Positions 47,932-61,006 of a DNA stretch of 64,000 bases are shown piece by piece. The stretch's first letter is position 1. Each line of letters opens with the position of its first letter. The DNA is from Clonostachys chloroleuca (taxonomy: Eukaryota; Ascomycota; Sordariomycetes; Hypocreales; Bionectriaceae). Under the pieces are notes generated by a model. It did not search any database, had not been told where the DNA came from, and saw only the letters and a program-made list of their open reading frames with translations. The translations under genes were made by a program, and so were the position numbers. Where the stretch lies: assembly GCA_037952775.1 (NCBI GenBank), contig JBANAY010000004.1, forward strand, positions 12,958,001 through 13,022,000, written 5' to 3'.

Positions 47932-49490
47932 GAATGCAGGTTCAGAACAATCTATCCCCTTCGTTCTCACAGCGGCAGTATCGGCCTAAAATTCAAATGG
48001 CGAGCTTTGTGGCTGTAGGCATGAAGTTGTGGACATGACTTAATTGCCCTCGCCACGGCTTGACACCCACTGTCCAGGTAGAGGGGCCCCAAGGAGCTAC
48101 TGTAGGTAGGTACGGCCCTAGCACCTGTATACGCAAAGATCAAGGACAGCGTGCGGAATGGAAGGTGCGAAAAAACATCTATGGATAAGGTAGGGAAACT
48201 ACTACCCAGGGGAGGCAGGCGGAGAAGCGCATCTCTAGACATGGACTGAGAAGAAGTAGATGGCCAGCGACAATCATAGTAAGTCAACGTGACCTCATTT
48301 GTGAAAACATTCAAATGTATGTCGCTCATGAGTAACACCTGGCGCGAGTAACACCTAGGGCCGTTAGGCATGCTGGTCTCACAACTTGAGCGCTGCCTGG
48401 CGCAACATACAGCGGTCAATATTTTGGTAGGTAGAACACGCAGAGAAACGCCCAAGCACTTTACATGATACAAAGCGTCCGTGTCTTGGATTGGCTAGTG
48501 GCGGCAGAGAAGGTTTTATCATTAATAAGACCAATACTAACAGATATCTAGGTATACACGAGGAATAGACCAGCCTCTTTCCACAAAGGTTGCGTCCGGG
48601 TCGCCTCTTCTCAATATAATCAACATTCGCTCAAGGAAAAGAAACATGGAACAATGAAAAGCAAGGAAATATGGTCAAACAACAAAGGAAACCAAGATGG
48701 AATGAACGCGCAATCGATGCTAAGATGAAACGCAAAGTTGTATATCGAACAAGGTATCTGGAAAACAACCAAAAGCAATAGCAGTAAAACTGGGCCCTGA
48801 CCTCAGTGTATGTATGTATCCTTGGCGGAAAGGATTGTTGCCGCCGCATCGTTATTAAAGAAAAGTTAACAATTGCCCAGGATTCGCCCCGGCCAGGGGA
48901 CAATTGAAATGAAAAGGTGAACGTCTCTTTAATGGGCCAGCCCATCATTCATCCTGGCATGGAACACCACAGCCAGCACCATCATCATCATCATCCTCAA
49001 CACTTTTGTCGGAGATTCAATGATGAAAGGGGAATTCCAACTCTCCACTCCAATCAGAGTCGTTCCTGGGCCGCTCTTCCGGGTAAAATTAGAGAAAATA
49101 GCATATTGGACAAAATCAAGAGCTATCAAGAGCAAAACGAAACGTGACAGCATGCCAACCGCTCTGCCTCGGATGCCATGAAGGAAATGAGATGAGACCA
49201 TGAGAGTAAAAGAAAAACGAAACAATTCCAACTCCTTGTCCGTCTCCGCGCCAAGATAAAGAAATAAAGAGAAACCAATGGCCAGAAAACAAACACGATA
49301 AGGCGCAAGCGACTAAGGAGAATGAGAGGCTGTGAGAAAAAAATAAGCCTCAGAGATACCGAAAAATGTCAATCAACGATCAAGCAAAAAAAAAAAAAAG
49401 AAAAAAAAAAGGAAAAACTCAGACGGTGACGCCGGGCAACCTAGGGCCTCCGGCGACGCAAGGAAATCAGGTCATTTCAATCATTGAGGT
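47932..49490. other. Region between GH16 promoter and C2H2 gene 3' end
   Basis: Strongly A-rich on the plus strand toward the C2H2 gene (A/AG tracts near 49,385-49,415 and from 48,640), consistent with its T-rich 3' flank. Short frames only. Confidence 0.5.
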
Positions 49491-52031
49491 TTAGTACACG
49501 CTGTCCTCGTCCCCTCCTTGAGAAGTCATGGAAGGGGTTGAGACGTTCGAGGAAGCTTCAGGATCATCAACATAGCCAATGAGAGCCTGCGAGTGGAGCT
49601 TGAAAGAGTCGCCCATCAAACGAGTAATTCTAGAATACAGTTAGCAATCAGTAACGGAGATGGGAAATCCAAGATCTATACGTACCCCCAAACTACCACT
49701 TCTTCTAACATGGAAGCCCACAGACGAGCCACAGTTGCCGAAAGCTGGGGCATATAGCCCTCCTCCAATTCATTCGCAAACAGCTGACGGATTTTGTTGT
49801 ACATGAACAGTTCCTCTGGCGTTGCTGGCTCCTCGTCATGTTCCAGGCGATAGAGCCAGAGCGTGAGAATAATCATGAGATCAAATCCGCAGAGGGGGTG
49901 CTCGACACTCCAGTTGGTAGGCGAAGTACGAGCAACCCATCGAACGCCTTGGACAACAGCAATTTCAAGACAATTGTAGCACTCCTGAATCACTTTGAGC
50001 ATCTCGCTCGAACGCTTTACGCGATCGCGAGCATGAGACATCATGGCAGCCACTTCATAAGGTTCATGGTAACGAAGAGCTTCTTGAACTGTCTTGAGAT
50101 CCACCTCGAGCCTGGCACGAGCGTTCCGGTAGAGGGCCTTCGCATTGAAAATCAGGGGGTGTCCCTTGTGAGGCGCACTCAGCGGGACGGGAACAGACTC
50201 AGGTTCACAAAGTTCGAGTGATTTTTCCCAGGTCTCCAATGCAAGTCTTAGCTTGTACTCAGTAACCACGTCTTGGAGGGCTTCTGGGCTGCGCTTGTGA
50301 TACCAAACTTCCAAGAATAGCGCATTGATCATGACGCGAGTCGAGAAAGCACTATACCGGACAGTCTCACCCTGGAACAATTTGTCATGCGAATCCATAA
50401 AAGTAGCTTCACGAGATGCCTTGAGATAATCAGCCCAAGTTGCCTCGTCTGCCACTTGGAGGTTCCACATAGCCTCAGTTGAAGGCAGCTGCAAGTCCTC
50501 AAATTCGTTAAAGCCCATGGCCGGAGTGTGATTGTACGATAGCGTGAGCAGTCCAAAAAAGATGTAGACTGCATAATACGTACGGCGACAACCTTCGTCC
50601 TCAACCCACTCAGCTCGGCTGGGTCTGGCGCCCCCTCGAGCGTCCTGTCGAAGCTTCAGCTCATATTGATTGCCAGCTACCATGTTGGCGAGCAGACTCT
50701 TAATCGAACAAGCCCACTCCAGGCCCTTGGGGTCACCACTCCACGATGTGAACATCATGTTCAAGAGGGTACCTTGCATCGTCCACAGGGGGCATTTGCG
50801 AGAACTGAAGTTCTCCTTGTTGTGCAAGAATTGGCTCACCAAAAGCTTAGACCCGATGTGAAGCATGTAGGCCTGGTCCTGGTCAAAGGCATAGAGTGCA
50901 CCAATACTCAAAACAGCTAGCAGTAGAGGTGGCGACACCTTGGAAGGCTTGAAGGAAGCAGGGTGCAAGAAGGGCAAGTGATGGTGAAATAAACCGAAAT
51001 AAGTTGACAAGTATCGATTTAACGACCCCAGCCCAGGCAGTCTAAAGCTAGCAGGGATAGCATGTTCCGTGTCGCAGTTACGTATGTTGTCAAGAATTGC
51101 ATTTCGTTCCTCGTCGTTGGCAACCTGAGGAGCAGTGAATCCGGCGTGAGAAGCATCCGCCAGGGGGCGAGAGGAACAGGCGTTTGAGCACCCGAGTTTG
51201 GAAGCGACCCAATCATGGATTGAAGTGCTGGGACAAGATTGTTGACATTCTGGCTAGAAATTGGTGGTAACTGGTTGGGATTTGACTGAACATGCTTTGC
51301 CCCAGGGAGGGTTTGTTGGGACTCAAAGGAGGCACTTGAGGTGATGGAATGCGCCTTGGGCTCAGTCACGGATTGGGGAATGAAGCCATCCCATTGTACC
51401 TGTGGCAGTGCGATAGCGCCATTTGGGTATGTCACAGCTGAGTCCATCACAGACGAATTGTGAGGCGAATAGACCATAGAAGAGTTGTCCTCAAACGAAC
51501 TCTCCTCACCACGCATGGCGGCGGTCGCCTTGTGGTGGAGATCCGCAACAAGCATGGCAGCAGCCTCAACGTCGAATATCCCATCGTTACCGGCCTCCAT
51601 CTGTTCTAGCGCCGAAGTATCCAGCGGGAGAGGCGACTTTGCAGGACCAACGTTGCGGGTCTTCGGACCAGCACGGCGTTTCCCATCGCTATGAAGAGGC
51701 TCACCTCCATCCTTGGCATGAACGGTACGATCATGGCGAAGGAGGAGATCACGGCGGACGAAGGTACTTCGGCATTTTAAGCACTTGAAAGGTCGCTCCT
51801 TTGTGTCTAGGTAGAAAATGTTAGCATGCTACTCGACCAATGTCAACAACAAAACTGAGGGTTTGGACTAAACATACGAGATCTCTCATGACGACTGCGA
51901 TGTTCACTCCTGCTGAAAGCTCTGTGGCAGAACTGGCATTTGTACTTGCGTTCCGGTGCCAGGGGAGCTTTCCGCGAGGATTGCGTCGAGGCCGCTGGAG
52001 GCGGGAGAACGGAGACACTTGCGCCAGGCAT
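49491..52031 (-). CDS. C2H2 zinc-finger transcription factor with fungal-specific domain, frame broken once
   Basis: Exons 52031..51878, 51806..49686 and 49629..49491. The N-terminus has two tandem C2H2 fingers: KYKCQFCHRAFSRSEHRSRH and, after the splice, FKCLKCRSTFVRRDLLLRH. A Gln/Ser-rich linker follows, then the large fungal-specific region, e.g. YFGLFHHHLPFLHPASFKPS and GTLLNMMFTSWSGDPKGLEW, ending WGITRLMGDSFKLHSQALIG. The exons sum to one base less than a whole number of codons. The frame shifts at G5 51163-51167: the upstream frame reads PVPLAP and the downstream one LADASHAGFTAPQVANDEER. One extra base would give about 804 residues. Domain order resembles fungal C2H2 factors of the AmdX/Klf1 kind; the target pathway is unknown. 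Confidence 0.86.
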
Positions 52032-55000
52032 GACGGTTGTGTTGTCGGTTGGACTTGGGTGAGTAGCTGATTGTTAAAAGAGCTCGAAGTTGCGCGGCAG
52101 GGCGGTGGTCTTATCCAGATGGATGGAAACAGGTTGATTGGGTCGGCTCTTCTTGCTCCTTTTCGCGATGTTGAATGGCCCCTCGAGGGGTGAAGTGATG
52201 GCACTACTTCTTTCTCTCTTGTTCGTCTGCTATTCTCGTTCTCCTCTCCTAGCTCCTCGCTCGCACGCGCTCCCGTGGGCTTTAAAGTGTGGCTGCGGTT
52301 GACTTGATCGTGTAACTGGTCATTGGATGCGGTTGTATTCTAGTCATGGAATGATTGTGTTAAGAATAAAAGGGGGTCAGAGGGTTGAGGCGTCCGGTGG
52401 CCTCGATGGCAATGGGATGTCGCAGGGACGTGTTGCGTGGTGGTGATTAATGTGGTTGGGATGGAGGGGAATCAGGACGGGAAAGTTGAAAGTGCGAACT
52501 GGCGACAAGAAGTACAAGAGGAGGGGGCGGGAGGAGGGGGGACCGGAGCATGGAATTCCAAACTGATAGCAGTACCAAGGCAAGGTACAGGTCTGTGGTC
52601 GGTGGGAATTAGTGGGCACTGGGACCGCACCGGAGAGGGGAATCAACCCAAGGACGAAGGGGGGAGGGGCCAACACCTGTGACCTGGCTTGCCTGGGTGC
52701 TCGCAAGAGGGGCGCGTGGACGGGAGGTGGATGGGCACCTCCTGGGCCATGGAGAGGGAGGGACCTCCTCACCTTCTTTTTGCTTACATAGAAACACCAA
52801 GTTAGGAGGGAATGGCATTGGGAATGGACTGGTGGGTGGATTGGGTGGGGTGGGCTTGGAGGGATGAATGCGATGGCGTGGGGAGGGGGTGGCTGAGAAA
52901 GCGCGTACCTAAGTGACGGGCTGGCCAGCGGAAGGGTACATGGTAAGCCCGGATGGATCCCGCTGGCCTAAGAGGTCTCATGTGGCCGTGTCTGGGCGCC
53001 GAGACCAGTGGCTGCCCCATCTGTTGGTAGCGGTAGGTCGCCAGGTTATGCGGGCACTGTGCCTCACAGGAGAATGCCAGAGGCCAGTGCTCGATGCTCG
53101 CCCTGTTTTCTGGTCGCAATGCAGCTGCAGAGTGCCGACAGCAAAAGAGGGTACCTACCAAATAGTGCTTGCTTAACAGCCCTGTGCCAGTAAGTCAGCG
53201 GGGCAAGCAACTGTGAAGTGGGGTATGCCTCACACAAGGAACCGACCTTGGTAATATAAGAGGGGTGTCGCCTGGAACGTTTTTGTTGGCACCTCTCACA
53301 CAGTGCTCGTTGTCACCGACAACTGGGTGCACAGACAGATGGAGTGTACATTTCCCACCGAAAAAGTGTGGCTGGTTACTTGGTCTTTCGCGTCGCGCAA
53401 AAGCTGTTCAGGAGAACCCAGCAAGCTCGTCGAGTCATTAAGCGCGATCAGGGAGATTAGCACACTGTGCGCGCCTCCTCTAAGACCACCTGGGCGAGAG
53501 GCCTCGTACAGCCCGAGATGAAATACTCTCCTGACTCCTCGACTAGTGTCAGTCATATATTTTATGAAAAATGATTTCTGTCGTGGCAAGACACACTGGT
53601 GGCACTTCTGAGCCCCCTCTCTCATCAGTCAGGTGCCTCAGCGAGGGGAGGGCTTGCTGGCTGGAGCTGTTACTCTAATGCGCCGGGCTGCCTGCAAGTC
53701 GGCCCTCAAATGACTTCGTGCATGCAGAATGATGGGATACCTCTGCATAAAGCTACAATGGTCATCTACGGGTTCCTCAAATACGGGGGGTTCGAGAAGT
53801 GTCAGGGTGGGCACTTGGTCTCCCATTGCCACGGTTACTACCTGATAATGCTTCTTAGCTCCCTTGTTTAGAACCCTCATTGTTCGCGATTCAAAAATAA
53901 AATAATTTACGGGGGGACCTCCCGTAGATCAGAAGTCGCGAGTCATCGTCCATCACTACGGCCGATTACTGCTGCAGTGCTAATCACGTCGAGGCCGCTT
54001 TAGAGCGCCGCGACCGCCTCTACAGAAAACACGACGAAGGAGCCACTCCCTGCATCCTTTGTTCCACCGAGGAACCTGACTTAGCGACGGGATGAATCTC
54101 CTTCCGTTCCGGCGCGCACTGTGGTCGAGTACGTCCTAGGGCATGTTTGAACAGTTTGGGGCCTTTTATCGGCACTGAGCATTTCCCAGTCCTGGAACAG
54201 TCTAATTTCTTAGCCAATTTCTCTGAATTCCCAGACCAGTCCGTCCGTGTCATCCATGTCTTACCAGCCTCTTGGGCGGTATTTAGACAGCTGGCAATTC
54301 TTACCGGGCGGCATCCGAGCCACTCGATGACTCGAAATGAGATTTCTTTTTATATTTGGCTTCAATCCAAGCTCAGATACACACTCGATCGCGGATATTG
54401 CTGATGGGGCTATAAGCTGGTGACAGGACGCTCCCGCCCAGGGGTCACCTCAGCTCTGCACTCCACGCAGGGCTCTAACCCCAAGACCTTCCGGTGGTCA
54501 CGCACTTGACTGAGCCTTTATGGCCTTGAGAATCAGACGGGGCGCTTCGAGAAGTCGTACTTGACCGACTGAGCAGGTCGCTAAACAATTGCTTGCATCA
54601 GTAGCGTATCTTGTCTCCTGTGCAGTGGGCACCGGGATAATACTCTGGCGGTGTCGAAATCACATCCGATATGCGGTGAGAGCTCACGGAACAGGGAAGG
54701 TTTAATCTCCAAATCTGTTGGAACTGATCTGTTCGCCGTGATCCTGGGACGTCATCCTTAGTATTAATAGTTCAGTCATTGATTCAGCGAACAAGGCCCG
54801 CGCGCAAGAGACACGTCAATGCAAATAGCCCTGGAATGGCTATGGGGGCGCTCAAGCGTTTACCGCTCCGTATCTAACTCCTGTATCATCGAGCTTCTAA
54901 TTACTAGTATAACTTCGGCTGTATTGCGAACTGGCAACACAGTCATCAAGGAATGGCCGTGTAATAGTCATCGCTCGATGTACAACTCCATCTGTACATA

Positions 55001-57275
55001 CATCGATCTATTACTAAACCCCTTCAGGCAGGGTGCGAGCCATATGAACGGCTACATGTTGCCCCTGTCGCACCTACACCAACTATTAGCTATCCGGAGC
55101 GCAGGTCCACCGCGCACGCGCCCCAAGTCAGGGGATGACCCTTGCATGTACAGCGGAATCGAACATGGACATGAATTTACAGCTGGGGTCGTTAAATTTA
55201 TGTTTAAGAAAAATTCGAGGCGGAGAGATCAAACACAGGCGACTCCGATTCCTGACCGCTGTTATCAGAGACGAAAACGGCGTCCGATTTCAGCAAGTCA
55301 GTAAGAGAGAGAAACGGTCGCGGCCTGGGTACCTAGACATTCGCTTGCGTGCATATTTCGCTTCTTCTTTCTTTTTTAACTTCCATTGCAACATTAGCAC
55401 AGCTTGCTTTTCGGAGACAGACCCACAAGAATACGCGAATGACCTGCTGAGGGTGGCCGCCTTTTCCTTTCCATACCATGTCTTATTCTCCCCTTCTCTC
55501 CCCTCTTTCCTCTCATTCTCCCTATGTGTGTCGGTTCCATCTCGAGCAAACTGATCGCATTTCTATGGAGCATGGATGGAAGTTTATCATCCTTTGACAG
55601 AACACTTCGGCTGGAGCGCGTGGGTCCGCGGCCACGTCCCGGCGGCGGACCATGAAGGGTTACTAAAGTAGGCAAGCCCTTACTAACCCATTTCGGGGTG
55701 ACCTGAAGGTGGGCGTATGGAGCAATAACGCAGGTTGGAGGTAATTAGAGAGCTGATACGGGACGAAGTTCTTCCTCCCTTCAATTCCAGGCACCAACAA
55801 GGAGCCGCCTCTCGTCCGTGATTCAAGGCACACAGGGTGACCATCAATTTGCGACGAAGTTGACCGAGTACAATGTAAAAGGAAGCCAAGTTGCCCAATT
55901 GTGCGAGTTTGATTCTCACCAACCACAACAAATCATTTTCAATAGCCGCAGCACGTGACAAACCACATTCATTCCAACGCAGTGCTGTTTGCTCAGCTAC
56001 CATGAGGGCGTGCTCATTGATGCATCAAATGCTCTAGCGCACCGATATGTCCAAATATCAACACAATCTCCGCCCCTCATGTGCTAGAGCAGCCCCTGAA
56101 GGTGGCGACCAGAAATCGCAACAAGGCCTGACCGCTAAAAGAAAAGATGGCACTCGCTGTCAACCATGAGCCTTCTTGATCCACCCCTTCGTAGTGACGG
56201 AGTCGACAGCAAGAAGAAACCCGTTGTTGCGCCATGGATGTTCGCCGTAGCACGTTTGGGCCCCTGACCGAATTGGGTCAGATCCTTGTGAGCTGATGCT
56301 AGCTACTTAGGTAAATTGTGCAACCCTTCCGATTGCTTGCGAGAGCAAGCTGCTGAAACCACTACTCGCACAACGACTCCTTAACAAGGAAACCTTATGG
56401 GCAATAGGGGGAGCAAAATTGTCCTCGTCGAGATGCTGAAACTCCAAACCACTGTGCATGTGTTGCAGATGGCACGGGGGAGGGAACGAATGCGATCCTC
56501 TGCTGTACGTCGTATCAGACGGGTAGCGCAAGGTCAGGCAAAATGCCAGGCTGGCGAGGGCGAAGTCCCCTAAAGCTATTGCCAACATATCCGCCGATGG
56601 ACTAGGTAGGTTAGGTAGGTCGTAGATGTAACGGAACTTACCTACCTACCTACCTAAGCTTTTGCCTTTCGCAGAACGATCCTTCAACCGGTCACTAAGG
56701 CGCCTCTCGAAAAGCCCTACTGTTTAGTACCCAGCAGATACCTTGGGGCTGATGGATGGGGTAACAACACCTAGCGCCCCTCGAGGTACCACCACAGTAG
56801 CGAATGATAGCGCCAATCACTCCTAGGAGCCGCCCACCTTTGTCAAACCCCTCGCACCTCCCCCTCTTACTTTCTCTCGATGTAGCCTTACTACACCTTC
56901 TCTTGTTCCCACGAAGCAACCCAGGCCTTCTGGAAATGGTTCATCCCGGTTGAAATCGCATTAATCAAGGGGTTTCCGCTAGGCATATACGTGTGCGGTG
57001 ACAGCACCCGCACCGATCTTCCTCTATTCTTACGCCAACCTCGCATCATTCCCCATTCATGAACAAACCCAGCATGTCCTAAGAGTGGCTTTATCTGCGA
57101 CACGCACGTCCCCATCACCTTCACCCCTCCAACGCAGTCCAACGATTTCAACGATAGACGACGACCGTAACGACCGCTCCGACAAGTATCAATAAGGCAG
57201 CCAAGTCGAGCCACCCGAAGCCTTCTTCCCGGCCAATACCGTGTATATCGCTTGGACATCCAACCCCCTAGTGCC
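52032..57275. other. 5.2-kb gene-free divergent region, C2H2 factor / RasGEF
   Basis: Contains no recognisable gene. Near the factor there is G-rich, low-complexity sequence (about 52,370-52,900). Near the RasGEF there is a TAGG/CCTA inverted repeat (56,603-56,657). A small frame at about 53,960-54,093 has a CxxC but is too short to call. Confidence 0.5.
56603..56657. repeat. Imperfect inverted repeat of TAGG/CCTA units
   Basis: An 18-nt left arm (56603-56620, TAGGTAGG units) and an 18-nt right arm (56640-56657, CCTACC units) are complementary over 9 bp perfectly, and further with one bulge, separated by about 19 nt. Could form a hairpin or cruciform. Similar TAGG units occur elsewhere in the intergenic DNA. 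Confidence 0.6.
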
Positions 57276-60200
57276 ATGAATGGCATCGTGGGGACAACGC
57301 CTCCCGGCGCTATGTACGTCCGCGCACTGTACGACTATGAAGCCGATGACAGAACCAGCCTGAGCTTCCATGAAGGAGATGTGATCCAAGTCATCACGCA
57401 GCTCGAGAGTGGATGGTGGGACGGTGTTATAAATGGCGTTCGTGGCTGGTTTCCAAGTAACTACTGTCAAATCATCACGAGCCCTGATGATCTCCCCGAC
57501 CTGACTCAGAATGGCCGCCTCGAGCATCTGGAGGAGGAGGCCGAAACCGATATGTACGATGATGCCCTGGACCAGGACGATGCGGTGGAGCGAGATGGTC
57601 CCAACGGCGTACCTCTGGATAGCCTCGACACCGGCGGTCGATCCAGGGCGGACTTCTGGATCCCCCAGGCCACACCGGACGGCCGACTCTTTTACTACAA
57701 CATGATGACGGGCGACCGCAGCATGGAACTTCCTCTTGAATCTCCAGTATCGAATAATGAGACAGGGCCGCGGGACCGCATGAATGTCACCGTACCTGAA
57801 AGGACTCGGCCGCCTCCGGAGATGATGGCTAGGGGTTTGACTCAGGATGAGGACTATGATTCAGCTGCCTCAGCATCAGAGACTGAGGGCGGCGTTAATG
57901 GGATTAGATCCCGCTTTCAAAGAGTATGTATCAAACGTGCCTATATTCCTATGCTTCTTTACTAAATCGGTAACAGGGACAGAGGCGAACCTCACTAAGT
58001 GGCGCACTGTCCCCCTCTGCATCGATGGATTCCATCAACGGTACCTCCACAGATGGTAATAGGCGAAACGATGCATTGCAGGTGGGACAGACACCCAACA
58101 TTGCATCCGCAACTTCCTTCACAAGCACAACTTACAACTTACCAACAACAACTGCTGTCCCTAAATCATTTTTCGACGATGGATCAACGCCACCACTCAC
58201 CTGGAGTCTACTTGTCGCCAACATGAGGGCTTCAATAGATCGGTACCGTGAGGCAATCACCAATAACGAACGTTCTAATTACGTCGCAAGAGCAGAAGAC
58301 ATATCGGACCATCTGAGGCTTCTCTTGGCTGCAGGCTCAGGCACCACCGACAATCATTCTGGCCAGCCATCCATCATATCCACCAACAAAGCCCTTTATC
58401 CTCATTTCAGGGACATGATGTCTAAATTCTCCAAGCTCGTTATCTCTTCTCACATTGCCGCCGCCGATTGGCCCAACGCAGAGTCTATACAAAAATGCTT
58501 GCAGGAAGCCGAGGGCGTCCTCCTAGGCGTGTATAGTTACGTTGAGGTTGCAAAGCAACAGCGAGGCGAGGAAATACCACGTTTATTCCCTGGCTTCGTC
58601 ATTGGCAGTACTGCCGGAGGTAGTTGGCAAAACAACGGACTTGGGCCTCAGGATCCCATTACCGCCAACTTCCTAGAAGAAGACGACGGTTTTACCGAAC
58701 CAACGGCTATATTGGACAGCAAACTTCTCGAAAGATTGGATGAGCAGAAGCGGATGCTGGTCTCTAGCATTCGTGAACTGGACAAGAACCTCGTTATCCC
58801 CGAGAAAATAGTGAGCGCCACGCGTCATGAATTCATTGGAAATAGTGTTTGCTTCTGCGGTGGCAAAGTGGTGGAGGCTTTCAAACCTTGGATCGCTATT
58901 ATTGAAACTATAGACCTTTCGTCCCTGGGCAATAGTTTCCAGACCCCTCAGCTGGCTGATTTTAGCACCAATAAACAAAGTCTATATGATAATATCGCAG
59001 ATCTTGTTCTCAGCTGCCAAGCGGTCGCCGGACCCTTGGCTGACGAGTGGTCCGAGATCAAGGGGGAATCTTTAGAGAAAAGACTGGAATATGTTCGGCA
59101 GTGTGCTCGGGCCCTAGAAACCAACTCGTCTCATGTTGGCTTCTCTTTGCAGTTACTCTCGGAGCAGGTACAGAATGATATGCAAAACAAGCATGATCCT
59201 CGGCCATGGGAAGATCATCCTCGCGCCCACTTACAAAGAGGCGACACGATGCCACCCGAGCGATCTCACCAACGGTCAAACTCGCGCTCGGCGGGCCCAC
59301 GACCTCCCCTCATAACAGCTCAGTCCTTTACAGAGGGTGACGCCCCTCCAGGTAACTGGAGGAAAGGAGACTATTCCAAGGTCGCGAAGATTCTCGGTGA
59401 AGATCCATCCCCACAGGCCGGCATGCCTTCAGCTGAAGAGATTCCGGATTTCCTACGCTTGGATTACGAACATGAGGTTTCATGGGAAACCAAAACATCT
59501 TCTGCTACAGTTAAAGGAGGTTCCCTGCTTGGTCTTGTGGAGCAGCTCACTCGTCACGACAAGCTGGACTCGAGCTTCAACAACACTTTCCTTCTGACGT
59601 ACCGCTCTTTCACGACTGCTCGCGAGCTATTTGAATTGTTAGTCAAACGGTTTGGAATCCAGCCTCCGCCTGGCTTAAGCCAGTCTGACTTCGATTTGTG
59701 GAGAGATCGAAAACAAAAACTGATTCGCTTTCGCGTTGTAAATATTCTTAAGAGTTGGTTTGACAATTTCTGGATGGAGGAGTTCAACGAGGAGTCGAAA
59801 CAGCTTATCCGAGACGTAAGCAGTTTCGCCAGCGACACTGTGAAGTCAACCGAAACCCCAGGATCTGCACCACTTATTGCGGTTCTTACTCAACGACTCA
59901 GCGGCAAGGAGCCAATCCAACGGAAGGGTATGATCCAGACGTTGAACCAGAACACGCCGACACCTATCATACCCAAAAATATGAAAAAACTCAAGTTCCT
60001 CGATATTGACGTAACTGAGTTTGCTCGTCAGTTGACCATCATTGAATCTAGGCTGTATGGCAAGATCAAGCCAGCAGAATGCCTCAACAAAACGTGGCAG
60101 AAGAAGGTTCCAGAGGGTGAACCTGACCTTGCGCCTAACGTCAAGGCACTCATTCTACACTCAAATCAGATGACGAATTGGGTTGCAGAAATGATATTGG

Positions 60201-61006
60201 CTCAAATGGACGCCCGAAAGCGTGTGGTTGTGATCAAGCATTTTGTCTCTGTTGCTGATGTGAGTTTCATATTAAAAAACAAGTGCTCGTGAATTTCGCT
60301 AATACGATGTTTAGAAATGTCGGGGTATGAACAACTTCTCAACCCTCACATCAATTATCTCTGCACTAGGCACAGCGCCAATTTCACGCCTTAAAAGAAC
60401 TTGGGATCAAGTTCCCCAGCGTACACAGGCTATCTTGGAAAACATGCGCAGAGTGATGGGTAGTACGAAGAATTTTGGAGAGTACAGAGAACAACTCCAC
60501 AATGCTAATCCTCCATGCGTGCCCTTCTTCGGTAAGAATCCGGCCCTCGTCACTGAGATGTTGCTTCTTGCTAATCACTCCTAGGTGTCTACTTGACGGA
60601 TCTTACCTTTATTGAGGACGGTATTCCTTCAATCATAAAAAAGACGAACCTAATCAACTTTGCCAAGCGGGCCAAGACAGCAGAAGTGATTCGCGACATC
60701 CAACAATACCAGAACGTAGGATACTCACTACAGCCGGTTCCCGAGCTACAGGACTATATCTTGAGCAACATGCAAGCTGCTGGAGACGTGCATGAGATGT
60801 ACGATAAGAGTTTGCAAGTGGAACCACGTGAACGAGAGGATGAGAAGATTGTCAGGTATGGAACTATCCGCCCACTCCATTCCATTGCATTTCCTTTGGG
60901 TTCTCTAGACTGCCTATGGTTTGACCATAACCTCTTACGGTTACAAAAGCAATACTAATCATATTCTTTATTGTATAGGGTCTTGGCTGAATCAGGGTTC
61001 CTGTAA
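57276..61006 (+). CDS. Cdc25-type Ras guanine-nucleotide exchange factor with N-terminal SH3
   Basis: Model join(57276..57923, 57977..60259, 60315..60531, 60585..60855, 60979..61006), 1148 residues, all phases consistent. An SH3 domain (about 12-68) begins MYVRALYDYEADDRTSLSFH with GWWDGVINGVRGWFPSNYC. A WW-like segment at about 130-160 reads WIPQATPDGRLFYYN. A central region is followed by RasGEF-N (about residue 725 onward: VSWETKTSSATVKGGSLLGL, NNTFLLTYRSFTTARELFE) and the catalytic RasGEF domain (LDIDVTEFARQLTIIESRLY, NMKKLKFLDIDVT, MNNFSTLTSIISALGTAPIS, YLTDLTFIEDGIPSIIK). It converts Ras-GDP to Ras-GTP at the plasma membrane, upstream of adenylate cyclase and MAPK (family knowledge). 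The last exon is only 28 nt. The start could have an upstream coding exon, but the 57276 ATG fits well. Confidence 0.9.

Noticed and set aside
47932..47970. In-frame GTG start for GH16
   Set aside because: Would add 13 residues before the signal peptide; ATG 47931 gives a normal signal peptide.
49385..49415. Poly-A tract possibly from a retroposon
   Set aside because: Lies just past the 3' end of the C2H2 gene on its T-rich side, with no element or target duplication.
53960..54094. Short frame with CILC motif and Arg/Asp-rich sequence
   Set aside because: Ends quickly, no start, no family match I can name; too little to call a relic gene.
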